In this document: in pieces, positions 43,856 through 54,966 of the stretch
Numbering within the stretch: the stretch's first letter is position 1
Layout of the letters: every line of letters begins with the position of its first letter
NCBI GenBank assembly: GCA_026826555.1
Contig: JAKSZT010053764.1
Coordinates: 13,676,536 to 13,740,535 of the forward strand
Length of the DNA: 64,000 nucleotides
DNA from: Tolypeutes matacus
Lineage: Eukaryota; Chordata; Mammalia; Cingulata; Chlamyphoridae
Direction of reading: 5' to 3'
Made by a program: the position numbers and the translations under genes
The notes under the pieces: generated by a model
The model's database searches: none
Told to the model about the DNA's origin: nothing
What the model saw: only the letters and a program-made list of their open reading frames with translations

Positions 43856-46300
43856 GCTCTTTCTATATATAGGGCAAATTCAGCCTATGAATTTCTTGTA
43901 CTTTCACAAATGAGGAGTAGTGGGAATGTATAAGGATTTATAAGGAAAGGAAGTGAGAAAGACAAATTACAGTTGTGATGAGAAAAAAAGCAGACAAAAG
44001 AAACTTGTTTTCTCCTGCCTTTCCATTTTCTTTTTGCTTCTTTATGAAAAATAGCAAAGCTTATTCCTGAAAAATAGAGAATTTAACTTTATAGACTCAG
44101 AGGGTGATCTGCATGTGTTGTGTATTGCATCTTTCCCTTCTCAGAAATTAATCCATTCCATAATGTTGAGAGTTTATCCCTCAAACTCCATTTGAAGAGA
44201 AACAATCTTTGGTGAAGACTGGAAGTATTGGCAAGGAAGAACTGGAAAGATAAATAAAAAGAATGAGGAAGAAGGAAGAAAAGATATTTAGTTCATAAGT
44301 TTCATTTTTATTTTTATTGAACCAAAATTATATCAATATTCTAAAGCATGTTTCTTTCATCAATGTTAATGTTTACTATGACATGCATGTTCTTCATCCT
44401 GACTATAGCTTTAGAAATAACTGTCTTACTTGTAGGTATTTTCAGAATTGCTCACAGTTGTGAGTAACAGGTAAGGTAATAGATGTCTAACATTTTGTAT
44501 AGGTGCTGACACATAGTACCTAAAGATGTTGATGGAAGTAGATTCTGACTCTTTTAAAGTGGGCCACCACAACAGTCTCATCCTCTTAATTTTATGTTTA
44601 GAAAACACCATTCAGGTATCATAAACTGCTTTTTAACTTGTTTTCCTGCTGAATGGATTACTAGCCTGATGCCTACAGTTATAAAAGGGAATACCATTGA
44701 GTCTTCATGTACTTTAACAGCTATAACATTTGCAGAGGCTCCTGAATCAATCTTCTATCTTTCATTCAAGAACAGATGTGAATTCCTTTCCTGTGTGAAA
44801 TTTCATGGCTGCACTCAGCAATACTTCTGTCTGGGCTTACAATTTGTCACTCTGTTGGGCTATGTTGAATTCCAGTGTTGGGAAATTGCTGTATATTTCA
44901 GCAAGATAATTCTGCTTGCCAAATCTCTGCTACCTTTATGTACGGGGGGGGGGGGGGTCATCCATGAATAGGAAGATTTATTTTGCATCAACATTTAATG
45001 GAAACTTCAGTTTATTATCTCCTTTAGTCTCTTCCCATGACTCACGAAATAATAGTATAGCATCAGCTCCTTATTTTTTTCTCTGTTAATCTTTCTCATT
45101 CTAATCATGCACGACTGTCAAAACTGTGGGTTCATGGTGATAAGAGCTCATGAAATAAACAGATATTCAGATTCACTCTGCTTAAATGATCTTTTTGCTG
45201 CAGGGTAAGCATTTGTCTATGTCTCAGAATTTTTTGCATTCTTTTTAAGCAAAGAATAATTGCATTATTTTTTCCCCTCTGTTTCTATTCATGAATCTCC
45301 TATAGTTGGATCTGCTTATATCTCTAAGCTTGGACATTTACTTTTATAGAAGTATAAGCATTTAATGACATTGAAAATAATATAGTTAAGTACCTATCTA
45401 TCATCTACCTATGTCTACCATCTATCATCTACCTTTCTACTTTTAAAAGTATTAAGAGCCTGCAAACATATTTTTTATTTCAATCTATTTCTTATGCATG
45501 TCGGTCTGATAGAATTTCTCTCTTTTTTTGCTTTTTCAAGTTCCTTTCAATGATTCATAAGTGTCCCCAATTCAGAGTAGAGAAACTACCTTTTAATCAT
45601 CAGCTATATATAGGACAGTAACTTGATACTTTCCATTTTATTTAAGAAAATATACAAGTATATAAACATACTGGTACAAAATATAGAGATATACACACTT
45701 AGCTCTTCCAATCTGGTTTAAAATATGGCAGTTTTACTCAAGAATAAATAAATGTCTTTTTCTCATTTCACATGTTGAAAGAGTCCATAAGACATATTGC
45801 TGGGCAGCATAGTTGAAGAATAGAAAAGAAGTAAAAATACCTTATGAGGAGATTAGGTTGTGAGAAGCATCCCAAACATGTTATTGAAGTATCTGGAATA
45901 ATACAACTTTATAAAGGAAAAAGAAAATTCAAGAGAATGGTGTGGTAACCATTGTTAATTTTTGAAAGGTTATCTGATGGGAATTGTTTTTTTTTTTCTT
46001 TTAGTCCCAAAGTGTAGCATGTATACCAGAAGATTTAACATCTTAGATGGAAGATTCAACTCAATTATACATGTCAGAGATTCTGAGAGAGACCCTAATA
46101 AATAGTACTTTTATATTTGAGTTATGAAGTTTTTGAGAACAACAAAGTAGTGGCAGATAGAGATTAAACCATTATTTTTATTAATGATGGAGTTCAACTG
46201 GAAGGATAGTCAAATGTAAAAGCCAAATGGGCCTCATATCTGTACCTCAGAATTAGGCAGATTTCTCTTCACAGACAGCAGTGGACAAGAGTAAACATCC
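43855..46300. other. Gene-free DNA, mostly unassigned
   Basis: No element recognised with confidence. Local simple sequence: a run of 15 G at about 44,943-44,957 and an ATCT/ATCATCT tract at 45,395-45,432. A 125-codon plus frame (44,594-44,971) ends across the G run and has no recognisable domain. Confidence 0.42.
44943..44957 (+). repeat. Poly-G run
   Basis: About 15 consecutive G residues; likely unstable and error-prone in sequencing. Confidence 0.9.
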
Positions 46301-46853
46301 TCTTAGTTTGCCACAGGGCTGCCGATGCAAAGTAACAGAAATGGGTTGGGGTTTTATAATGGGGATTTTATTTAGGGTGAAAGCTTATAGTTTTGAGGTC
46401 ATGATATGTCCAAATCAAAGCACCATCAGAGATGCTTTCTCACCAAAATCAGCTACTGGTGATCCTATTGTCCTGCCACATGGAGATCAGGCAAGACAGC
46501 CAGTCTGCTGGTCTCACTCCACTTTCTCTGTGAACTCAGCTGTGGCTGATTAGTCATCTTTCCCTGGGCCTTGGCTCTTTGAGCCTCTTGGGACTTCTTT
46601 CCTTGAGCTCAGTTGTGGGTGAACTTGGAGTCTTTTCTCTCAAATGGCTGTATCAAATATGGCAGCTTCCTTTCTCCATTGTGTTTATGTCTCTCTTTGT
46701 CTCCATTTATATCAGACCCAGCAAGAGGGCAGATACCCAAGTGGCTCACACCTCACTGACATAGTCCAATAAAAAGGGCCCCCACCCATAAGAATGGATT
46801 AGTTAAAAAACATAATTTGGGGGGGTAGGATTCACCAAATTCAAACTGTCACA
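46301..46853 (-). repeat. 3' LTR of the MaLR-like element
   Basis: Shares with the other LTR 'caaagcaccatcagagatgc', 'tctcaccaaaatcagct', 'gatcaggcaagacag', 'ggctgtatcaaatatggcag' and 'tatatcagacccagcaag'. On the minus strand a degraded TATA-like word sits at 46,705-46,711 and AATAAA at 46,367-46,372. Confidence 0.88.
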
Positions 46854-48392
46854 CTCCAACCTCTGAATCCCCCAAAAACATGTTCTTTCCATATGCAAAA
46901 TACATTTTTACATCACAATATTCCAAAATCCTTAAATCATTCCAGTAATAATGCTAAGTGAAAAAACAGTTACAGGCATGTAGTTTGTCTTGGGGCAACA
47001 TTCCCTTCTGGCTGTAGACCTGTATAATTTAGAAAACAAATGATTTGTTTCCAATATACAAAAGAGGGACAGACATAGGATAAGCATTTGCATTAACATA
47101 AGAAGAAATTGGGAAGGAAACGGGCATCAGGGGTCCTAGATAGTTATGAAAACCTTCAGGGCATAGTCCATTAGATTTAAAAGTCTGAGAGTTATGTAAG
47201 ATAAGATAATTTCTTCTCCTCAGGTCCTCATGGGGGTCCACCCCTTCCACAGGCTTGCCCAATGACCATTTTCTTGGTTCTACCCTCATCAAGCAGCTAG
47301 GTGGCAGCTGAGCTCTAGGTCTTTCCCTCCAAGAACACTGGGTGATGGCCGTACTTTCCCCAGTCTATGGAGGACAGTCTTAACTCCCTTAGTACAATGG
47401 GGTGGTGGCAACATTCTCCCTAATCTCTGGCTCACAGGCCCAACACCCTCAGAACAGTGGGGTGGTGACCTAACTTCCTCTAATCTATGGCAAATGTACT
47501 CCACCCTCCCTGTAGCCTGAAAGCTACCAAACTCTCCCTGAACAATGGGCTGGAAAATTCACCCTCTTTAAATGCTAGGGAAAGCTCACCCTTTCTGCAT
47601 ACATGGGTAGGGTCTCACTCCTGGCACGAAAAGATGTGCCTAGTCCAGACCTCAGCTTCCAAGGTTTTCCTCTTGAAGCTGTTCCTCCTTCAATCTCTCC
47701 CCTTCTTGTCCCTTTTAGTCCAGGCTGACAGTGGTTTCATTCATACAGGTCTCGCAAAGATCTTGTTGGCTTATCATGCAGGAAATGGGTCCAAGCCATC
47801 AGACAGTAAAATTTTCCACAAGTCCTTTCTGGATAACTACATGTCCAATTCTGACTTGTAAGGAAATGGCTGCCTGTTTCCAAGTTGAGTTAAATCCTCA
47901 TATGGGGCACTATCCTTAGTTTCTGGAAGATTGGAATTTTCCACACCATCCATTTCTGGTTTCCTTGTGCCTAGCATTTTAGCTCTCAGCTTATCTTTTA
48001 TCTCTTGCATTTTGCTAGAAGCTGCAAGGAGACGCCAGGCCTCATTTTCCACATTTAATTTGGAAATCTCCTCAGCTAAACATCAAAGCACATCATTTTC
48101 AATCTGCCCTCCATTTAACATCAGGAGTCAATTTTGCCAAGTTCTCTGCAACTTTAAAACAAAGATCATCTTTCCTCCAGTTTCCAATAACACATTCATC
48201 ATTTCTTCTAAGGCCTTATCAGAACTATCATTAGCATCCATATTTTTATCAACAGTCTATTCAAATCAATCTAGGCCTTTTCTATAAAGCATCTCACAAT
48301 TCCTCCAAAAATTACCTTAACCATTTATAAAGTTGTTCTAACATTTTTGGTAATTGCAAGCAGTGGCACCTCACTCTTCTGGTACCAATTGC
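46854..48392 (-). pseudogene. Internal region of the MaLR-like element
   Basis: The 1.54-kb internal sequence keeps one readable minus-strand stretch, 47,837-48,052. It encodes about 71 residues with a charged, probably helical start (EAWRLLAASSKMQEIKDKL). This could be a gag-like remnant, as MaLR internal regions derive from a gag-containing ancestor. No protease, reverse transcriptase or integrase motif was seen, as expected for a non-autonomous element. The stretch 47,340-47,600 has a repeated 'ggtggtgacctaacttcc'-like phrase about every 60 bases ('acaatggggtggtggc', 'acagtggggtggtgac'), a local duplication. Plus-strand frames here are by-products. Confidence 0.6.
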
Positions 48393-48947
48393 TATCTTAG
48401 TTTGACACAAGGCTGCAAATGCAAAGTACCAGAAGTTGGTTGGCTTTTATCATGATGATTTTATTTAGGGTAAAAGCTTACAGTTCTGAGGCCATGAAAT
48501 GTTCAAATCAAAGCACCATCAGAGATGCATTCTCACCAAAGTCAGCTTCTGGTAATCCTAGCATCTTGCCACATGGTGATCAGGCAAGACAGCAGGTCTG
48601 CCAATTTCACTCTCCTTTCTCCCCGAACTCAGCTGTGGTGATCAGTCATCTCTCCCTGGGCCTCATCTCCTTGAGATTCTTGGGCTTGTCTCTTTGAGCT
48701 CAGCTATGGGTGAACTTGGAGTCCTTTCTAACACATGGCTGTATCAAATATGGCAGCTTCCTTTCTCCGTGTGTGTGTGTATGTCTCTCTCTGTCTCCTT
48801 TTATATCAGACCCAGCAAGAAGGCGGAGACCCAAGCTGGCTCATACCCCACTGACATAGTCCAATCAAAAGGTCCCCACACCCACAAGAATAGATTAGTT
48901 CAAAAACATAATCTCTTTTTGGGATTCACCAAATTCAAACAGTCACA
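48393..48947 (-). repeat. 5' LTR of the MaLR-like element
   Basis: In element sense it carries a TATAAAA box (48,799-48,805) and a poly(A) signal AATAAA (48,460-48,465), so U3-R-U5 order is preserved. A short (GT)n run (48,765-48,781) in U3 is absent from the other LTR. Confidence 0.88.
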
Positions 48948-49255
48948 GGAAGTATTCACAAAGGTAGTGTGTTCCCCATGTGTTCCCACCTCTCCCTCCC
49001 AAGAGTAGGAAAGTCAGGGCTTAGCCAGTCATGCCTCCTTTTCATCCCAAATGCACCAATCAGAAAAGCCATCTTCCTCCTCAGAGATAGAGTGAATAAA
49101 TGGGTAGAGAGAATCCAGGAGTGTGTTTAAAGAAACTATCTTTACATGGAAATCGAAGTGAGAAAAGATGGGTTCATAAAATGATAAGGAAAGTCTTTGT
49201 ATGAATGAACTCTGCCCAAGTTTCCATGCAATGCCTTTGGAGTAATCAAAACTTT
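48948..49255. other. Single-copy-looking DNA, nothing recognised
   Basis: No gene or element recognised. Confidence 0.4.
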
Positions 49256-49257
49256 TC

Positions 49258-49412
49258 ACTCATTTGCTCAATAATTGTTTACTGCCCACAAGATCTCGGG
49301 CTCTGTGCTAAATACTGAGGATGGAACAGTGTTAGAAAGGAGGCACAATCTTTCTCCTCCTGGAGCTTAAAGTAGGAGAATATTCAAGCACAGGGTAGCC
49401 AATCATTTGGTG
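49258..49412 (-). repeat. L2 LINE 3' tail
   Basis: Antisense L2 tail: 'actcatttgctcaataattg', 'cgggctctgtgctaaatact', 'gaggatggaacagtgttaga', 'ctcctcctggagcttaaagt'. Confidence 0.75.
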
Positions 49413-49426
49413 GGACGATGGTAGAG

Positions 49427-49607
49427 CAGTGAATCTCCACTTTGGCTACACTTCAAAATCACTTGAGGAACTTGAATAATTATTGATGCTTGGGTACCCA
49501 ACAAATTCTGATTCTGATTTAATTGGTCTAAGGTTCAGTCTGAGCTTGAGGATTTTTTAAAAGTCCCCAGGTGGTTTATGAGTGCAGTCAAGTTTGAGAA
49601 CTACTAT
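49427..49607 (+). mobile_element. MER5-like hAT DNA transposon remnant
   Basis: Begins 'cagtgaatctccactttggc', continues 'cttcaaaatcacttgaggaa', 'caacaaattctgattctgat', 'aattggtctaaggttcag' and 'tccccaggtggtttatgag', and ends 'caagtttgagaactactatg'. The ends are inverted versions of each other (cagtg... / ...ctactatg), the MER5A layout. Confidence 0.82.
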
Positions 49608-49644
49608 GGGTAAGAGAGTTCAAGTGTAGGATACATTGATGAAA

Positions 49645-49738
49645 TAGATGCCTATACACTTCTTGGTCATGTTGCTATCCCCTACCTGCACATATTTTCA
49701 GTACTCAAAAATGCTTGTTGAATGAATGGATGAGCTGA
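49645..49738 (+). repeat. L2 LINE 3' tail
   Basis: Plus-strand tail: 'atgttgctatcccctacctg', 'cagtactcaaaaatgcttgt', 'tgaatgaatggatgagc'. Confidence 0.6.
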
Positions 49739-50211
49739 CAAGTCAACAATTTCAACCCTTTCTTGTGACCTTAAAATCCTTATTTTTTTCTTTCATGTTT
49801 GACTTCTGGACAAGGACTAGCGTGGCTGAAATGTTTTCTCCTTTGTTCTTAAATTTTCTACTTCATTACCTTACAGAGCTTCACTTTCTGGTAATTGCCA
49901 TTGGACTATTTTGTGGTTATCTGGACTTGATTATGTAGAATGATTCTAAAATTGCTTTTTGGAGGAAGATGTATTATGCAGATTCACCACCTTAGAATCA
50001 TACATGACAGAATTATTTTTAACCTACTTATCAATCCCATTCTTTTTACTTTTTTATTCATTCATTTATCCATTCACTCAACACAATTCCTTTTGCTTGC
50101 ATATAGCTGATTGCTTGACAATCTAGAATTGTTTCAAAGTCCCATCTTCCAAAAAGATATTAAAGCATTCAGAATGAAATGTAAAATATTTCACAGCTGA
50201 GTCTTTTGTGG

Positions 50212-50213
<2 letters not shown>
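49738..50213. other. AT-rich DNA, nothing recognised
   Basis: No gene or element recognised. Confidence 0.42.
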
Positions 50214-50250
<37 letters not shown>

Positions 50251-50267
50251 AATTAATTAATTAATTC
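50214..50267. repeat. (TA)n microsatellite plus 18-bp palindrome
   Basis: A pure TA run (50,214-50,248) is followed by the perfect palindrome gaattaattaattaattc (50,250-50,267). Confidence 0.95.
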
Positions 50268-50665
50268 AGATGATAAATACTTATTGAATGCCTCCTAAGT
50301 GCAAATTCCAGGCATATATGAACTAGATAGTCAAGGTCCCATCTCTTAAGGATCTTAAATTATGAAAGATGGAAGTGACATTCAATAAATAAGCAGAAAA
50401 ATGGGGAATACACTTTCAAATAAGGAAATGTAAAGACAATAACATAAGACGAAAGGACAGGAAGTAAGTAGAACATTTTACATAGAGAAATCAGCAGGGA
50501 TCTTTCTATTGGGGAAACATCTGAACTAAGACCTAAATGATGATATAAAACAAGTATCTGGGACAGTGTTCCAGGCAGAGGGATCAGAAAAGTGGGAAAC
50601 TGCTTGTTGCAGATAGGGAAGGCAGAGAAAGCTAGGTGGCTGCAGCTTGGTAAATGATAGGGGTA
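50268..50665 (-). repeat. L2 LINE 3' part
   Basis: Antisense L2: 'aaatacttattgaatgcctc', 'ctaagtgcaaattccaggca', 'aactaagacctaaatgatga', 'cagtgttccaggcagaggga', 'ttgcagatagggaaggcaga'. Good order from tail into body. Confidence 0.8.
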
Positions 50666-51690
50666 GGGAGGCAAATGAGCTTCTTCCTTTTGAAAATCAA
50701 AATTTTTCTTGGGAGTCATTGTTACTCTGAGGAACCATAAAGACATATTTTCTTATTTGAAATTGTCTTCTTCATTTTTCTGTTTACTTGTTGAACTTAT
50801 ATTTCTGATAATATGGAGGGATAAAAACGCTGAATAAAAAAAGACCAAACATTCTTTTAAATTTAGAACAAATCTCACAAGAAAGGAAATTCCCAGAGGC
50901 TAGAAATGAACAGGGAGCTGGGAATCACAAATGCAAACTGGAGAGGAAGATTATGATTATGATTATGAAGAAAGGGAGCCATGGATGGAGAATGTGAGTA
51001 ACTAAGGGACTTAACATTTTTATGGCCCCTCAATCCCAGGAACCAAGCGGGCTTTCAGCCCACACAAGAAGGGGAGTTGGAATTGATAACCCATTATAAA
51101 GCCAGAACTCATGCACGGTTACACCCTCGATGAAAAGGTGGGGGTGGACTAGCCAAAACCTTGTCACCTGTGAAGGAAGACAACTAAGAATCCATCTGGC
51201 CTTGGTAGTAGGGGATTAAAAAAAAAAAAAAAGACTAAGAATTTGTAACCACAAGTCTGCCTCCAGGAGAATCTGTGGTACAAGTTTTTATTATAGTGTG
51301 ACGTGGGAAAGCAAAAATAGAAAATTTAAATTAAATAGTCACAGATTAGTTATCTCTGATGGACAGAACGGGGAATAGGGTGATGGAGAGGAACCCAGAG
51401 GGCTTCAAATGTATCATTACTGTTTTATTTCTTGAGTAGAGAGATATTTAGTAGGAGTTTGTAATATTACTATTTAAACATATGTCTGGATTTCAATTAT
51501 TTTTTTAAAATATTGAAATAAAATATAAAATGCTAAAATGTTGGAAATGGTAAACTTTACAGAAAGAAATCATCACAATTACTGCAATATTTGGTCATCA
51601 GATTTTCATTATGGGAAATCCTATACTTTGAAGACAATTCTACAGCTCTCCTAAATATAATTTACTCCTAGTTATCAATGTGCAAACTTC
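50665..51690. other. Gene-free DNA, unassigned
   Basis: No clear family. A short insert at 51,193-51,233 that ends in a poly-A run is flanked by 'actaagaat' on both sides (51,184-51,192 and 51,234-51,242) and may be a micro-retroinsertion. Confidence 0.42.
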
Positions 51691-51930
51691 ATGTAAATGG
51701 ATTCCACAAGGCAATCTTCAATACTTCCCAACTTGACAACACATAGATCCTTTCCCATTTCCTTTATCTTCTTGTTCACAGCACCAATATCATCATCCTC
51801 ATCACCATCATTGTCATCATCATGCTTAAATTCTTCACTCATATTAGACCATGAGGGTCATTTAATTCTGTGTTACCCAATCTCAAGCACAGGGCTCTGT
51901 ATGTAGTAGACATCACCACCATCAATAAGC
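51690..51930. repeat. Possible plus-strand L2 trace with (ATC)n tract
   Basis: Pyrimidine-rich sequence with a CAT/ATC triplet tract (51,786-51,823), then 'taattctgtgttacccaatc' and 'caagcacagggctctgtatg', a plausible L2 tail ('...agcacagtgcc...'). Confidence 0.45.
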
Positions 51931-51934
51931 CTTA

Positions 51935-52315
51935 ATGGACACTGCTTTGTCCCAAGCACTGGGAATATAAGTAAATGAAGAGAAGTGGTCTGGCTTGGAA
52001 GAGCTAATAAAATAGCTGGAGAGGGAGGGCATATATAGAGCAATGTGAAATAATGGCATGTTAACAATTGGTATGAAATTCCCCTTGGGAAGGAATTGTC
52101 TTTTGGAGGAAATAGTGCAATATTTTGGGTAAGAAGGTGAGACCCGGGTGGCAGGAGTATCCAGGAACCAAAACAACACAAATAAGAGGCTTAGGCACTC
52201 TGCAAGAGAAAATGAGAGAAAATGTGTTCTGTTTGTGAAAAGGCACAAGGAAAGAGTGATGGATAAAGAGAGGGCTCAGATCGTGTGAGGCTAGGGACAT
52301 GGCCTAGCCAATAAA
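51935..52315 (-). repeat. L2 LINE 3' part
   Basis: Antisense L2: 'tgtcccaagcactgggaata', 'taagtaaatgaagagaagtg', 'ggaaggaattgtcttttgga', 'gtttgtgaaaaggcacaagg', 'tcgtgtgaggctagggacat'. The 108- and 102-codon minus frames here have no recognisable domain. Confidence 0.65.
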
Positions 52316-52788
52316 AAGTCCCTGGCAGTGAGATGACTGAAGGAACCGGAATGAACCGTATTCACTTTGAAGCTGTTTATGTTACTGTGAGGTGGGTCCC
52401 TTCTCCATTATCCCCAACTCTTCCATAATAACTATAACATTGAGAATGCTTTCAGTGAAGGAGGGATTATTTGGAAACTAGAGGAGGAGCTGATTTTTAT
52501 ATTTAGGCGACTACAAAACAGAACAAAGACAGTACTCTGGGGCAATAAAATGATTTATAACCTGAAATATTTCCAATGGGGTATAAGCCCATAGTCAGAG
52601 GTGACCATGTAGAATGTAATTCCCTAAAGGACTTTGGGGAAATCTTGGGGAGGGCTACAGATTTCCACTAGGTATTAAATTGAGTTTAAAATTGATGCTA
52701 TTTCAGACCTGAAACTACCAAGAGACCCTTGTGAACATCTGGGATACATTTGCAAAAGGCAAATAGCAATATGAAGTGGAAAATATTA
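52315..52788. other. Single-copy-looking DNA, nothing recognised
   Basis: No gene or element recognised. Confidence 0.4.
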
Positions 52789-52789
52789 A

Positions 52790-53045
52790 GAATCAAATGA
52801 GTGGTACTCAGTGTTAAGGCAATGTAGAGAGGGCAATATTGAAGTCTGGCACAGTTGGGATGGACTTCTCAAGGTCAGGGGATTTGAGCTAGATCTCCAA
52901 GAAAGAATAAGATAAAAAATAATAATAGTAAAGAGCTGTGAGGAAAGTGTTTGGAACAAAGGGACTAGATTAAGTACAGACATGGAAATGGGAAGGCTGG
53001 CCACTTGACAGCTATATGTGCTCAGGGAAGGCAAGCAGATTTTAG
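52790..53045 (-). repeat. L2 LINE fragment
   Basis: Antisense L2 body: 'tcaggggatttgagctagat', 'ctgtgaggaaagtgtttgga', 'agactagattaagtac'-type block, 'ggaaatgggaaggctggcca', 'ctatatgtgctcagggaagg'. Confidence 0.55.
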
Positions 53046-53700
53046 CAGTAGCATAAGCAAAACAGAAATTACTAAAAGAATCATGTATTACATCTCAAAT
53101 GCAAATAGTAATAACGTTTGGATTTTTTTGGCTTTTGGATGAACTACTCTGTGGCTTTCCTCATTAGTGAATATAATTATTTCAATGACTTGTAGTGTCC
53201 CAACCTGCACGTTTAGGTATTGCCAGAGTGGGAATATGTGTGTTGGTGTGTGTTGATGTATTTGTATTTGTGAGTTGGTGTGTTTGTGTGGGTGTGCTGG
53301 TGTGTTGGATGTACAGGTCAAACATATGTTTGTGGGCAGATAGCAAATAGGCGTATTTCTTTGACATTAACTCAGAGGAGTGATGGTGTCTAAGAATGGA
53401 TAAAATCACTAATGGTATGCCACTGGGCTGCTGTATGGTGGCAGTTGCTGTCAGATGAGCAGCTGACACTTTCCTTTCTGACAGCGGATAAGTTGGGAAA
53501 GGCTGATGTGAACCTGGGGTTCACGATGTTGCCCCTGTGGCCGGGAGAAGGGAGTCCTCTCCTGGCAGCCTGAGAACTAGGGTCTGGTCCAGGTGAGCTG
53601 GGCAGCTTGTAGAGGCTCCAGGGAGGGCTGAGTAACAAAGGGTTTTATGCAGCACCACTGAGCGCACACCAGGAGGCTGCTGCTGTGAGAATAATAAGAC
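53045..53700. other. Gene-free DNA with TG-rich tract
   Basis: 53,231-53,316 is a degenerate TGTGTTGG/TTTG tract; the rest is unassigned. Confidence 0.5.
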
Positions 53701-53897
53701 TACTTAGCATTTATATGGAACTTCCCCATCATTAATTAGTTAATCCACATAACACCCCCCAAGAGGAAGGTAAGTATTTTTAGTTCTTTTTCTGTTTCCA
53801 AATGAGGAACCCAAAACATAGGGAGGTTAAGTAACTTGCCCAAAGCCAAATATCAAGTCAGTAAACAGCAGAAATGAAGTATGAATACAGAGTTTCT
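53700..53897 (-). repeat. MIR SINE
   Basis: Antisense MIR: 'ttagcatttatatggaactt', 'tagttaatccacataacacc', 'tgtttccaaatgaggaaccc', 'aggttaagtaacttgcccaa', 'aacagcagaaatgaagtatg'. Confidence 0.82.
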
Positions 53898-54898
53898 AAA
53901 TTCCTGCTTTGTGTTCTCAGTCCCTAAATGTATGTGGTCTTTGTTGCAAGAAGGCCAAGATGATCCTCAGGGACTAAAGACCCTTGCTACAGTAACTATA
54001 TATTTATTCTGCTAAAAAGGCCTGTTAGAGAGATTTTCTGTTTCAAGAGTTTATGCTTTTGCCCACTACAAAACAATAAACCTGAAATAACATGGACTAT
54101 ACCAGGACATTTGGGGTTTGTTGAGCTGGGGCACAGGTGCTGGTATAATGTGTCACTTGCCCAGCGTCTGAATCCATTAGTTGTTATGCATGGGGATTTC
54201 TGAGTTGTAAAGGAATAAAGAATATTGGGAGTAAGAAGAGTCCGAATGGAGAGGGGAAAAGAGGGCATGGGATGGAAGCCACTTCTTATCCAGTCCTTGG
54301 ACAGAGTTTGTGTCCCTGCAGCTTGAGAGATGGGGAACAGAAACGGACAGAGGAGAGGTGGTTCTTGAATGCTTGTGCAATGCTGACACAATGATTATTG
54401 CTTCAAGGTCCAATTGACCAGATGTGGTTCAGGGAAAGGAAGAGGCCCTTCTGTCAATTCTTGAAAGATTGGAAACATAAGAAATAGTTGGACAAAGAGA
54501 CGTTGGAGCACGCTTTGGCCATTTTGTGACAGCACCACCAACAGGGCAGTGACAAGACTCCTCTAAACTTAAGTTAGTGGTGTCAAGAAGAAAGAACAAG
54601 AGTAATGGAGGAGAAACTGAACAGAGTTCTTTAGTGACTTGGGCTAATGGACTGGCTTGTGAGGCCCACTTTAAGGATTTCTAGAAATACTTGGCAGGCA
54701 TTTGGGGGATGGGCCTAATTTATCACACCCTAACTTATGGGTAAATGAATGAGACTGGGGTCGTTTGGAATTTCCCACTGAAATAATATTATTCTCCTTT
54801 GCTTCACATCTTGCCTGTCTTCTATTCCAATAAGCTAATTTTTTTTCACTATTAGAAATGAACAGTAACTCCACATGATTGCAGCATTTGTGATGATA
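53897..54898. other. Gene-free DNA, unassigned
   Basis: A GC-balanced kilobase without a recognised family. The 131-codon minus frame (53,996-54,391) has no recognisable domain, no preceding exon and no poly(A) tail. Confidence 0.4.
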
Positions 54899-54899
54899 C

Positions 54900-54966
54900 C
54901 TAAATATATATATGTATGAATGTATATATATGTATATACATACACACACACTATATATATATACTC
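54900..54966. repeat. (TA/TATG/CA)n simple repeat
   Basis: AT-rich dinucleotide and tetranucleotide tract with a CA segment, at the left edge of the L1 fragment that follows. It likely grew from the TA-rich end of L1 ORF2, as at 13,949. Confidence 0.88.

Larger units (their letters stand above)
46301..48947 (-). mobile_element. Complete LTR retrotransposon (MaLR/ERVL-like), minus orientation
   Basis: Two directly repeated blocks, 46,301-46,853 and 48,393-48,947, align along their whole length with scattered differences and flank a 1.54-kb internal region (46,854-48,392). In element sense the LTR starts 'tgtgactgtttgaatttggt' and ends near 'caaactaaga'. Just inside the 5' LTR (48,381-48,390) the minus strand reads 'aattggtacc' and then 'agaagagtgaggtgccactg', the ERVL/MaLR-type primer-binding context. 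A purine-rich 'gattcagaggttggag' precedes the 3' LTR. The short internal length matches non-autonomous MaLR elements. I find no convincing 5-bp target duplication. Confidence 0.85.

Noticed and set aside
53996..54391. A 131-codon minus-strand frame
   Set aside because: No domain, no splice context and no tail. Kept only as an unassigned stretch because frames of this length are expected by chance in a GC-balanced kilobase.
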